A DNA stretch of 64,000 nucleotides. It comes from Amblyomma americanum. Taxonomy: Eukaryota > Arthropoda > Arachnida > Ixodida > Ixodidae. The DNA is taken from assembly GCF_052857255.1 (NCBI RefSeq), contig NC_135497.1:346096299-346160298 (forward strand), in the 5' to 3' direction. The notes beneath the pieces are model-generated. The model did not search any database and was not told the DNA's origin. It saw only the letters and a program-made list of their open reading frames with translations. Below are positions 49,149 to 57,848 of the stretch, piece after piece (the first letter of the stretch is position 1; each line of letters begins with the position of its first letter). The position numbers were made by a program, and so were the translations under genes.

Positions 49149-49722
49149 TGTTACGTTTCGCCTACGACGCGCGGTATAGCCGGCGCGGATGCAACGGACG
49201 CCGGGGCTTCGTTCAAAGTGGCGGTCATTTTGGGCCCGTTCAGTGCTGCCGTAACGCCTCCCGCCAAGCGCGTCCAGGCAGGTTTCAATGCCACGTGTCG
49301 TCGTGTGTGCGTGTGTGTGTGCGTGCATGTTGGTGCCCACGCTTGTCAAAGCGCGGCAGCCGGGGAGAGGAGCTCCCCAACTGGGAGGCGAGGAGGTCTG
49401 ACCGGCGCCGGCCCGGCGGACGCGCCCGTCACGTCTGTACATGTCCGTGCGTCGCCGTCTCGTGCGACTCATCCCAAGCCGTTCCTTCTTGCCCTCGACT
49501 CCGAGGGTATAAAAGGCAGCTGCGCCGGACGCCAAAGAGACTTCGATTTCTTCCTTCGAGTAACGTGGTCGCCCTTACCGGCTGCTCTTTTGCGATGCCA
49601 GAATAAACAAGTTGTTCTGTTGCCAGTCGACTCATCCTTTGCCGGGACCTTCGGATGTTTCCAGCTTTGCCCCAGGCCGCCAGGCCAACGCTACCCTTGG
49701 GGCTTGCAACCCTTTTGCAACA
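49149..49722 (+). repeat. Gypsy-B 3' LTR (574 bp)
   Basis: Same length and ends as the 5' LTR. TATAAAAG at 49508-49515 and AATAAA at 49602-49607. Visible differences from the 5' LTR are one base each near 49237, in the GT run, near 49349 and near 49577. Confidence 0.96.
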
Positions 49723-50120
49723 GGTGTCAAGGTACGGGAGGCAAACGCAACAGTTTGCAGGGAATGGCCGTCGTCTTGCTGAAGCACTGCCCCAAGGCCA
49801 TATCCGGAAGCGTCAGTCGTTACGACCACGGGAAGGGCAGGATCAAAAAAATGCAACACGTCACATGACGTCAACATGGACTTCAGTAGTTAGAAGCTTG
49901 AATCCGCAGCAGCAGTCCAAGTGAAGGCGGAGTCGCTGCCTCGAAGTAGGGCGCGCATGGGCTCAACGACGTCGGAGTAATGCGGGATAAACTTGGAGTA
50001 GAAACCCGCAAGTCAAAGGAGGGAGCGAAGCTCGCTGATGTTAGATGGAGTCGAAGCCTTCATAATCGCCTCGATGGCAGAAGAAAGCGGAAACAGTCCT
50101 TCACCGCTGACAACATGCCC
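49723..50120 (-). pseudogene. Gypsy-A RT end and RNase H N-terminal part
   Basis: Starting from the lesion at about 50121, this stretch carries the RT-RNase H connection and the first RNase H motif (VVTTDASGYGLGAVL, with the catalytic Asp, within 49723-49877), ending at the Gypsy-B target site. Within it are a TGA in the conserved SLL..AGFY region and another stop near 49880, so it is inactive. The frame at the junction matches that of 44056-44570. Confidence 0.85.
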
Positions 50121-50613
50121 CTAGAAAGTGAGCTTCGGAACATCGAAGACACATTTGTGGTTGAGCTTGAGTCCGGCTTGGGACAGGCGCTCGAGAACAG
50201 CACGAAGGTTGGTCAGGTGCACCTGTCGGGAGGTGCCATGGACTATGATGTCGTCGATGTAGAAGAGGACACCTTTGCACCCTTTTAAAATTAAGTGCAT
50301 CATCTTCTGAAAAGCCGAAGGCGCCGAAGCAAGGCCGAAACACACTCGTTTGAAGCGGAAGAGGCCATCATGGGTAATGAATGTGGTCAATTCCCGACTC
50401 TCAGGGCTAAGTGGTACTTGATGGTAAGCCGAGGCAAGGTCCAACTTCGAAAAACGCTGTGACCCGGCCAAGCTATGTAAAAGTTCTTCCGTTTGAGGCA
50501 AAGGAAAACTGTCGACCACAATAGCCTTGTTCGGCTCACGCAAATCGACGCACATTCGGATGGAGCCATCTTTTTTCCGAGCCATGACTATGGGTGAAAT
50601 CCACTTGGAAGTG
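50121..50613 (-). pseudogene. Gypsy-A RT core
   Basis: This carries most of the RT palm: KKDGSIRMCVDLREPNK, FSKLDLASAYHQVPL (motif A Asp), FKRVCFGLASAPSAFQ (motif B) and FYIDDIIVHG (YIDD, motif C). It runs into a stop at 50121 right after VPKLTF, where gypsy RTs normally continue FLGHVVS. A single missing C in that codon explains the stop. The left border on the minus strand is the RTE insertion site at 50603-50613. Confidence 0.93.
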
Positions 50614-50620
50614 GAAGTGG

Positions 50621-50723
50621 AAGCGCAGCGATGGCGTAGAGGTAGAACATCCGCCTCGCGTGCAAGAGGACCGGGGTTCAAATCCTGGTGCCGCGCAATT
50701 CTCCACCGGGTTAAAAAAAAAAA
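50621..50723 (+). promoter_or_regulatory. tRNA-like segment with Pol III-type boxes in the LINE leader
   Basis: GCGTAGAGGTAGAACATCC resembles box A and GGGGTTCAAATCCTGG is a good box B, about 40 bp apart, followed by TGCCGCGCA and an A14 run at about 50710-50723. The CCTC...GAGG pair around GTGCA resembles an anticodon arm. The segment lies inside the target duplications, so it moved with the LINE. It may be the family's own 5' UTR, or a SINE joined by template switching. Confidence 0.65.
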
Positions 50724-50856
50724 AAATCCGCGTGTCGATGGAATTGCATAATCAGGCCTGGAGTGCGGCCTTATCTCGGTGACCAGAACCGACAACGCAC
50801 TCTCTCACCAGAGCAGGATTTGGCCACCCTGGTGTAGTACTTGGCCACAACCTTCT

Positions 50857-53796
50857 ATGATCAAACCAATTAACCCTCGGCCCTCAGTCCCCAGCGGCTG
50901 CAGAGCAACTGACCACGGCGGCGGTCAGACCTGTGACGCAGCGGAGGGTGCTAAGAATCTCTGGCTCCGGACAGGCCGCCATTGGAATCTGAACCTGGCA
51001 ACGTTTAACGCTAGAACTTTAGCTAGTGAGGCTAGCCTAGCAGTGCTGTTCGAGGAACTCGCGGGAATTAAATGGGATGTGATAGGGCTTAGCGAAGTTA
51101 GGAGGACAGGTGAGGCGTATACAGTACTAAAGGACGGACACATACTGTGCTATCGCGGGTTAGAGGGTAGACGAGAACTAGGTGTGGGTTTCCTCATTAA
51201 TAAGGATATAGCTGGCAACGTAGAGGAGTTCTACAGTATTAACGAGAGGGTAGCAGCTATAGTAATTAGGCTGAATAGGAGGTACAAGCTGAAAGTGGTG
51301 CAGGCCTACGCACCCACATCCAGCCATGATGACCAGACCGTTGAAAGCTTCTATGAGGACGTTGAATCAGCAATGAATAGAGTAAAATCGCAGTACACTG
51401 TACTGATGGGCGACTTCAATGCGAAGGTGGGCAAGAAGCAGGCTGGCGACCACGCGGTAGGTGACTATGGGATAGGCTCTAGAAATAGCAGGGGAGAGTT
51501 ATTAGTCGAATTCGCGGATAGAAATAATTTACGGATCATGAATACCTTCTTCCGCAAACGAGAAAACAGGAAGTGGACCTGGAAGAGCCCCAATGGTGAG
51601 ATTAAAAATGAAATAGACTTCATACTATGCGCTAAACCTGGCATCATTCAGGATGTGGCCGTCCTCGGAAGGGTGCGTTGCAGCGACCATAGAATGGTAA
51701 GGTCTAGAATTAGCCTAGACTTGAAGAGGGAACGGAAGAAGCTAGTGAAGAAGAAGACCATTAACGAGTTAGCCGTAAGAGGGAAAGCACAGGAGTTTAG
51801 GATAGCGCTGCAAAACAGATACTCGGCTTTAACTGAGGAAGATGATCTTGATGTTCATTCAATGCACGATAACCTGACATCAATAATTACGGAGTGCGCA
51901 GTAGAAGTAGGCGGTAGGACAGTTCGAAAAGATACCGGGAAGCTATCTCAGGTGACGAAAGATCTGATTAAGAAGCGCCAAAACATGAAGGCATCTAACA
52001 CTACCGATAGAATAGAACTAACGGAGATATCAAAGTTAATAAATAAGCGCAAGGTAGCCGACATAAGGAAGTTTAATACGGAGAGAATCGAGCATGCTCT
52101 AAAGAACGGAGGTAGCCTAAAAACAGTGAAGAGGAAACTAGGCATAGGTAAAAACCAGATGTATGCATTAAGAGACAAGCAGGGCAATGTCATCAGCAAT
52201 ATGGATAAGATAGTTAACGTAGCCGAAGAGTTCTACACAGACCTGTACAGTAGCCAATGTAATCAGAACGCTAATGAGAAAGACAGCAGTGCACAGCAAT
52301 GCGTCATCCCGCCAGTAACGAAAGATGAAGTAAAGAAAGCCTTAGAAGCAATGAAAAGGGGAAAAGCAGCTGGGGAGGATCAGGTAACAGCAGATCTGTT
52401 GAAGGATGGAGGGGACATCGTGCTAGAAAAACTAGCCACCCTGTATACGCAATGCCTTATGACCTCGACTGTACCAGAAGCTTGGAAGAATGCAAACATT
52501 ATCTTAATTCATAAGAAGGGAGACGCCAAGGACTTGAAAAATTACAGGCCGATCAGCTTACTATCCGTTGCCTACAAAGTATTTACTAAGGTAATCGCTA
52601 ATAGAGTCAGGGCAACGTTAGACTTTAATCATCCAAATGATCAGGCAGGCTTTCGTAAAGGATATTCCACAATAGATCATATTCACACTATCAATCAGGT
52701 GATAGAGAAATGCGCAGAATATAATCAACCTCTATATATAGCTTTCATTCATTACGAGAAAGCATTCGACTCAGTGGAAACCTCAGCAGTCATACAGGCA
52801 TTGCGTAATCAGGGGGTAGAAGAGCCTTATGTCAAAATACTGGAAGATATATATAGCAACTGCACAGCTACTATAGTCCTCCATAAAGTTAGCAATAAAA
52901 TTCCAATAAGGAAGGGCGTCAGGCAAGGAGACACGATCTCGCCAATGCTGTTCACCGCATGTTTACAGGAGGTATTTCGAGGCCTGAATTGGGAACAGTT
53001 GGGATTAAGAATAAATGGAGAATACCTAAATAATCTGCGATTTGCTGATGACATTGCCTTGCTGAGTCACTCAGAAGGTGAACTGCAAATCATGATCAAT
53101 GAGTTAGACAGGCAGAGCAGATCGATGGGTCTAAAAATTAACATGCAGAAAACCAAGGTAATGTTCAACAGCCTAGCAAGGGAACAACAGTTCACAATCG
53201 GCAGCGAGAGCCTAGAAATTGTGACGGAATACGTCTACTTAGGGCAGGTAGTGACAGCTGATCCGGATCATGAGAGGGAGATAACTAGAAGGATAAGAAT
53301 GGGGTGGAGCGCATATGGCAAATTTTCGCAGATCATGAGAGGCAGTTTACCAATTTCCCTCAAGAGGAAAGTGTACAACAGCATAATCTTACCGGTACTC
53401 ACCTACGGGGCAGAAACGTGGAGGCTAACGAAAAGAGTTCAGCTTAAGTTAAGGACAACGCAGCGAGCCATGGAAAGAAAAATGATAGGTGTAACGTTAA
53501 GAGATCGGAAGCGGGCAGAGTGCGTGAGGGAACAAACACGGGTTAATGACATCCTAGTAGAAATCAAGAGAAAGAAATGGGCTTGGGCAGGGCATGTAAT
53601 GCGAAGGCAAGATAACCGCTGGTCTTTAAGGGTAACGGAGTGGGTTCCAAGAGAAAGTAAGCGTAGCAGGGGGCGGCAGAAGGTTAGATGGGCGGATGAG
53701 ATTAAGAAGTTTGCAGGCAAAGGGTGGATGCAGCTGGCAAAGGATAGGGTTAATTGGAGAGACATGGGAGAGGCCTTTGCCCTGCAGTGGGTGTAG
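50857..53796 (+). CDS. RTE LINE endonuclease-reverse transcriptase, likely RT-dead
   Basis: The frame is open from 50779 (GTG) to 53796; the first ATG is at 50857, giving 979 codons. Counting from 50779: AP endonuclease about 73-320 with LATFNARTL, IGLSEVRR, MGDFNAKVG (Asp 212, Asn 214) and CSDHRMV; RT about 500-870 with NYRPISLLS, FIHYEKAFDSVE, GVRQGDTISPMLF and FADD (755-758); then a C-terminal region with WAWAGHVMRR. At residue 658 (codon 52750-52752, CAT) there is His where RTE and other LINE RTs have the first catalytic Asp of motif A. The nick-and-copy reaction should therefore fail at the copying step in this copy, although the frame is otherwise unbroken. Confidence 0.9.
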   Translation: MIKPINPRPSVPSGCRATDHGGGQTCDAAEGAKNLWLRTGRHWNLNLATFNARTLASEASLAVLFEELAGIKWDVIGLSEVRRTGEAYTVLKDGHILCYRGLEGRRELGVGFLINKDIAGNVEEFYSINERVAAIVIRLNRRYKLKVVQAYAPTSSHDDQTVESFYEDVESAMNRVKSQYTVLMGDFNAKVGKKQAGDHAVGDYGIGSRNSRGELLVEFADRNNLRIMNTFFRKRENRKWTWKSPNGEIKNEIDFILCAKPGIIQDVAVLGRVRCSDHRMVRSRISLDLKRERKKLVKKKTINELAVRGKAQEFRIALQNRYSALTEEDDLDVHSMHDNLTSIITECAVEVGGRTVRKDTGKLSQVTKDLIKKRQNMKASNTTDRIELTEISKLINKRKVADIRKFNTERIEHALKNGGSLKTVKRKLGIGKNQMYALRDKQGNVISNMDKIVNVAEEFYTDLYSSQCNQNANEKDSSAQQCVIPPVTKDEVKKALEAMKRGKAAGEDQVTADLLKDGGDIVLEKLATLYTQCLMTSTVPEAWKNANIILIHKKGDAKDLKNYRPISLLSVAYKVFTKVIANRVRATLDFNHPNDQAGFRKGYSTIDHIHTINQVIEKCAEYNQPLYIAFIHYEKAFDSVETSAVIQALRNQGVEEPYVKILEDIYSNCTATIVLHKVSNKIPIRKGVRQGDTISPMLFTACLQEVFRGLNWEQLGLRINGEYLNNLRFADDIALLSHSEGELQIMINELDRQSRSMGLKINMQKTKVMFNSLAREQQFTIGSESLEIVTEYVYLGQVVTADPDHEREITRRIRMGWSAYGKFSQIMRGSLPISLKRKVYNSIILPVLTYGAETWRLTKRVQLKLRTTQRAMERKMIGVTLRDRKRAECVREQTRVNDILVEIKRKKWAWAGHVMRRQDNRWSLRVTEWVPRESKRSRGRQKVRWADEIKKFAGKGWMQLAKDRVNWRDMGEAFALQWV

Positions 53797-53839
53797 TAGG
53801 GCTGATGATGATGATGATGATGATGATGACTTGGAAGTG

Positions 53840-54216
53840 TCGACCCGTTCAATGATGTCTTGAGCTTCAAGCTTCTGGAGTTCCTCGGACACCTGCTGAC
53901 GAATGGCAAACGGCAGCCGTCGGAGCTTGCAAGCAACAGGAGAAACGGAATCCTGCACTCTGACTTTGAGCACGTAGCCACGAGCAACTCCGAGTTCCTT
54001 GGAGAAGAGATGTTCGAAGTGTGGACGTAGCTCAGGAGGTAACAGAGGCGTATCAGGTGTCATGGAAAGACATTCCAACGATGCACCTTTGATCTTCATT
54101 TGTAGAGCGGCAATGGAATCCAGGCCCAGCAGCGTTGTGCCTCCCGAGACAACGTACAAACGTACAACAGGATGCAGGCGGTACGGTCGTGGAACTTTGC
54201 TGTGGCAACAAAACAC
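53840..54216 (-). pseudogene. Gypsy-A protease-RT linker
   Basis: From about 54170 to the RTE insertion this frame holds LLGLDSIAALQMKI, the end of the protease region, and LPFAIRQQVSEELQKLEAQD, the conserved approach to RT. It is offset by one frame from the Gag-protease frame (54096-55337); the shift lies near 54150-54180 around two close copies of GTACGTT on the minus strand. Without the RTE insert it reads in the same frame into the RT core. Confidence 0.88.
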
Positions 54217-55337
54217 CCTTGGACTATAATCCGAGACTTAGAATAGTCCAATAGTTGAACTGCAGTTGATTTAAGCGGGAAACATTTAGCGAAGAATCGG
54301 TGGTATAGATCTTCAGAAATAATTGACACAGATGAGCCGGTGTCAATCAGGAAGCGGATGAACTTGCCTTCAATCAGGACTGAGGCGAAAATTCCGTTTT
54401 TTTGACTTTCAACATTGAGAATAGACGCACTTCTGGAGCCATCCGGCATCGACGATGTGTCAGCAGTATCTGCAACTTGCTGAACTTGAACAGGACGGTC
54501 GGACGACTTGCAGAGAGAGTCGAAATGGCCCACCTTGCCGCACCGACGACACTTGCGGTTGCGGGCTCGGCATGCAGGGTTGTTCGCTAGGTGAGTTGTA
54601 GAACCGCAGCGGTAGCACATGCGCTCTGGTATTGCAGCAGCAGGTTGTGATGGTTGACTTTGGCACTTGCAGCAATGGGCCTGAGGTGGTGTTTGTCTCG
54701 ATCCGGGCTCGCATCTCACACGATGTACCGGAGCGTCCTCCTCAGCCAATTCCCTGGCTTCCCGGGAAGCTTGCTCGCACTGTCGAGCAAGGAGCATGGC
54801 GCGCGACAGAGTCAAGGTGGAGCCTTCCATGAGTAGGCGCTCAAGCAGATGGCAACTCGAGGTCTTCTCCACCAGCTGGTCCCTGATCATATCGTCCGCC
54901 ATGGTCCCAAACCCGCAGTCGCCGACAAGGCTGCGAAGGACAGCGACGTACTCATCGGTTGTCTCTCCTGGAGCCTGAACTCGACGGCGAAAGCGATGAC
55001 GTGCAGCGATTACATTCACGGACGATTTGTAATGCTCCGACAGGATGGATATCGCCGCATCAAATTCGTCAAGGCGGGGCGCCTCGTCACCGGAGTGCGA
55101 AGCCGCAGCTGTAGGCGCTGGAGTAGACGACGGCGGCGCCAATATATAAAAAATGCGCTGACCTTCCAGTCCGAGGGAATTCAGCAGGATGGCCTTCCGC
55201 CTGTCCGCGCCCAGAGTAGAGGCACCAGAGGCCAGCATGTAATTCCGGAACGCCAGCTCCCATTGCTCCCATGGAAGGGCAGGACGACCAGGAGTCGGCA
55301 GGAAGGGTGGTGATGGCTGAAGCCCAGAAAAGCTCAT
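54096..55337 (-). pseudogene. Gypsy-A Gag and protease
   Basis: The frame starts at an ATG at 55337, 64 bp inside the 5' LTR border. Gag carries LPWEQWELAFRNYMLASG and ETTDEYVAVLRSL capsid-type motifs. Two zinc knuckles follow: CYRCGSTTHLANNPAC, irregular in its last spacing, and CRRCGKVGHFDSLC, a standard CX2CX4HX4C. The protease has FLIDTGSSVSII with the normal D-T-G. After the protease core the frame shifts relative to the linker and terminates at 54096. Gag packages RNA and the protease would mature the polyprotein. The frameshift is downstream of the protease active site, which fits a lesion better than a Gag-Pol programmed shift. Confidence 0.92.
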
Positions 55338-55381
55338 GACGGATGGTGAGCAGGCCACGTGAAGGTCCCGAATCAAAACAG

Positions 55382-55395
55382 CATCCTCGTCGCCA
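55382..55395 (-). promoter_or_regulatory. Gypsy-A primer binding site candidate
   Basis: On the minus strand TGGCGACGAGGATG begins five bases after the 5' LTR. The TGGCGAC start resembles primer sites of other gypsy elements that pair with the CCA end of a tRNA; the exact tRNA is not assigned. Confidence 0.55.
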
Positions 55396-55400
55396 AAATA

Positions 55401-55547
55401 TGTTGTATCGTAGTAATGATAATTAGCAATGAAACAGTACACGTAGCATACGGTCGAGCCGATCTCTATTCTCCTACTTCGTCGTCTTCCCTCCCCCCAT
55501 GCGCGCGAGTGCGTGCAGCACACTTGCCACACTTCATCTTTATCACA
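55401..55547 (-). repeat. Gypsy-A 5' LTR (147 bp)
   Basis: Matches 42553-42699 except for G versus C in AAT(G/C)AAACAG and A versus G in GCAGC(A/G)CACT. It is followed by TAAAT at 55548-55552, the second target-duplication copy. Confidence 0.95.
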
Positions 55548-55552
55548 TAAAT

Positions 55553-57589
55553 GTGGTGGCTGGCTTTGTCAGAAAAAAAAAGCTTGATGTTCGCACTTCT
55601 TTTACGCCCTCCTTTTTGTTCCCGCCATTCTCACCGTACTCTTATCTAAGCAGAAGCATATCAGACCAACAAGTCCAAACTTTTTCCTTCCTTCTCCCAC
55701 TGAAAGTAACTCGTCCACTGGCGTTATTCGTTCTGTAGTTATGACTGTAAACGCTGAAGCAACCTTCTACTCTGACCCAACAATGTACAAGCCAGGTGCA
55801 ATGGCGGTATCTTCAAGCTGCATTTGGATACTGAGTAATCAGCTTCTTGTCTACTGTCGAAGGTGGGGAGACCATTTCGCTGGCAGCAAGTAGGGCTATT
55901 TTAAACACTTAAAAAAAAGGTATGCAATGCATTTGATAGGGAAGTACAGTGCATCGTGATTCTTCATTAGCAAGAATTTTTCTAATCCGTTCAGTATAAG
56001 CGTAATTAACTACAATCGAAATTTACCTCTTCACCCTCTTCGCTCCTTTCCTTCACTTCTTGCGACTCCTTCGACGTTCAAAGAGAGGCGCCCCCCCCCC
56101 CCCCCACCGGACGCATCTGCTGAAACATAAACGTGCAGGTAATATTGTGTTCATACGTTTTTAATTCTTTTATTTATATTATGAGGCTGATACTTGCAGT
56201 CATGGCGCCCATGATTGGCCGGGCTTCGTCCACTAGTTTAGATTATTTTCTGCAGTACTTGCTAAGTTACATTTAGTGGCGCCTGATTAGGTCTGACGAA
56301 TAGCGGCTTCAAATCATATACATGTAGACGCGTTACACGAATAGAGCTGCGAGCTTTAAGTAGCCGAAGGAAAAGACAAACGAACTAAATACCGTGATTC
56401 CGCATTAGCTTCTGCATGCAGAGGTAAATATTTAGCTCAGATGATCACGAGAACATGATCTTACCACCGGGCGAGTTAACGTACGATGTTAAAAGAGGGC
56501 GTGTTTAAAAGGTTTACAAGCAAAAGCAGAGTATGAAGCGACCGGTAACGTTCTCTTCTAAATTGCCTACAAACTAGCTTGTGTCAGAACTAGTGTGAGA
56601 ACGGAACTGTTTTCTTTAACAGGAGTTTAAAAAATGCTTTGTTGGAAGCTATCTCTCGTGTTATACTGCAGCTGGCCTCCGTGGACATTTGATGGCTGCA
56701 GCGCTAGCCCGGACGGCGAAAATTCTAGCAACGACATTGAAGAGAGCCGCTAAAACTGAAAAAATAAAAAGTAAATCAATAGAATGTTTTTAAGGCAACA
56801 CACGCATTTATTCTACTGTCTTAAATGCAGCAAAAAAAAAAGAACAGCGTGATTGAACGAGGACAATGTGCTTGCATCGTCCCGTCCCGAGTTTATGGCT
56901 TCCTCCCATACTTTCTGTCTTCTTATTTCTTGGCGCTGCCTAATGGCTTCAAGATGGCCCTCGAAGAGAGTCGCTGTTTACAGCGTTCATTTTTAAGATG
57001 AGTGCACTGCGCTAAGGCAGCGGAGGCCGTTTTATGGCTGGCATGTCTAGAGCGGGGTAAAGGAAGATGCGGAAGGTCGAGCTCTTAAGTGGGCTGCAGA
57101 AGAGTGCAACAAAGCACGACACAATGCCGAAAAAAAAAGATAAAAGAAGACGCTATGCCCCACTACACTGCGCTGGCTCTCCGAAGGTCGAGTGGTTTGT
57201 AAAGACACAGTCCAAAGGGAACCACTATGCATGTGCTTTGTTTTGGCTCTGCTCTTGGGGTGGAAAAAAAGTAGCATGAACTGGAATTCCGACTACCAGA
57301 TAACCGGAAGGTGACAGTACATGACTGGTGATAACTTTTAAATTTCCTGTCGACTAAAACGTCTAACCAGAAGTGTGCGTAAGTCTTTGGGTGTGGGGGG
57401 GGCAGTCTTTTCTTTAAGCAGCAAGTTACTGAAGAAAAAAACAGTATTTAGGAAGCCCCTGCGCTTAGCTCGAAATCTTGACTAAAGCTGACAAATGAGT
57501 GAATCTTCAAGTTTGAAGTTTTTGAGGAAGACAGACAAAATATAAAAAAAAATTGACATATAGCACACACGAGAAAAGACGACGGGGAT
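55553..57589. other. Intergenic DNA, no gene recognised
   Basis: Only short frames. A C15 tract lies at 56091-56105 and a short G run near 57394. No element terminus or RNA gene recognised. Confidence 0.45.
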
Positions 57590-57848
57590 TTGATCTGATT
57601 TCAGTGACGCAAGAGCGCCTCGACCAAAAAGGGCTATGGCTAAGGTGTGCTGGTCGGCACAAGGTGGGGCTACGACCCTCTCGTCCAAGCATTTCTTCCC
57701 TGAGAAAGCAAAGCACCCGGCCAAAGGAAACCTTGTACCCATTGGAAGACTAGCGGGTTCCTACCGGCACTGCGGAATGCACCCTGCACCTCCCCTCGTG
57801 CGAGGTGGACGCTTGCACCACCAGGTCACCGCAGCGGCTAAACGGATA
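57590..57848 (-). repeat. tRNA-related SINE, minus strand, decayed
   Basis: On the minus strand it begins CCGCTGCGGTGACCTGGTGG, then GGGGAGGTGCAGGGTGCATT where the box B has decayed, then CAGTGCCGG. The body has TGGGTACAAGGTTTCC, GGGTGCTTTGC and CCCCACCTTGTGCC. The order of blocks matches the better-preserved copy at 31545-31805. Confidence 0.7.

Larger units (their letters stand above)
44571..49722 (+). mobile_element. Gypsy-B: young Ty3/gypsy retrotransposon lacking integrase
   Basis: 5152 bp on the plus strand, inserted into the RNase H region of Gypsy-A. LTRs 44571-45144 and 49149-49722 are each exactly 574 bp, begin TGTTACGTTTCGCC, end TTTTGCAACA, and differ at about four positions by eye. 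The target duplication is GGTG (44567-44570 and 49723-49726). Between the LTRs there is one open frame of 1069 codons (45459-48668), then 480 bp with no frame of note. No integrase domain is present before, within or after the RT-RNase H region. The high LTR identity and intact frame make this the youngest-looking element in the window. Confidence 0.95.
50614..53828 (+). mobile_element. RTE-clade LINE with tRNA-like leader, inserted in Gypsy-A
   Basis: 3215 bp between two exact copies of ACTTGGAAGTG (50603-50613 and 53829-53839), an 11-bp target duplication typical of LINE integration. It lies opposite in orientation to Gypsy-A and splits the protease-RT linker from RT. The 3' end is a (GAT)n tail (about 53803-53828), as RTE-type LINEs end in short tandem repeats instead of poly(A). 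The single long frame encodes an AP endonuclease and an RT without RNase H, the RTE plan. The 5' end contains a tRNA-like segment. The clade call rests on domain plan, motifs and tail; a BovB-like subgroup is possible but not proven. Confidence 0.93.
42553..55547 (-). mobile_element. Gypsy-A: Ty3/gypsy LTR retrotransposon, split by two insertions
   Basis: This is the outer element of a three-layer nest, transcribed right to left. The LTRs at 55401-55547 (5') and 42553-42699 (3') are each 147 bp and differ at two positions that I can see. The insertion is flanked by TAAAT on both sides (42548-42552 and 55548-55552). The order is Gag, zinc knuckles, aspartic protease, RT, RNase H, integrase, which is the Ty3/gypsy order. 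After discounting Gypsy-B (with its 4-bp duplication) and the RTE LINE (with its 11-bp duplication), the element would be about 4.6 kb, with no envelope gene. Small lesions (frameshifts at about 54170 and 50121, a TGA near 50000, a TAA near 44055) also disable it. Confidence 0.95.

Noticed and set aside
44571..49722. Gypsy-B as a virus with an envelope gene
   Set aside because: No envelope-like frame with signal peptide or membrane segment exists in the element.
50621..50700. Possible functional tRNA gene in the RTE leader
   Set aside because: No matching acceptor stem and an imperfect anticodon arm; it lies within the transposed unit.
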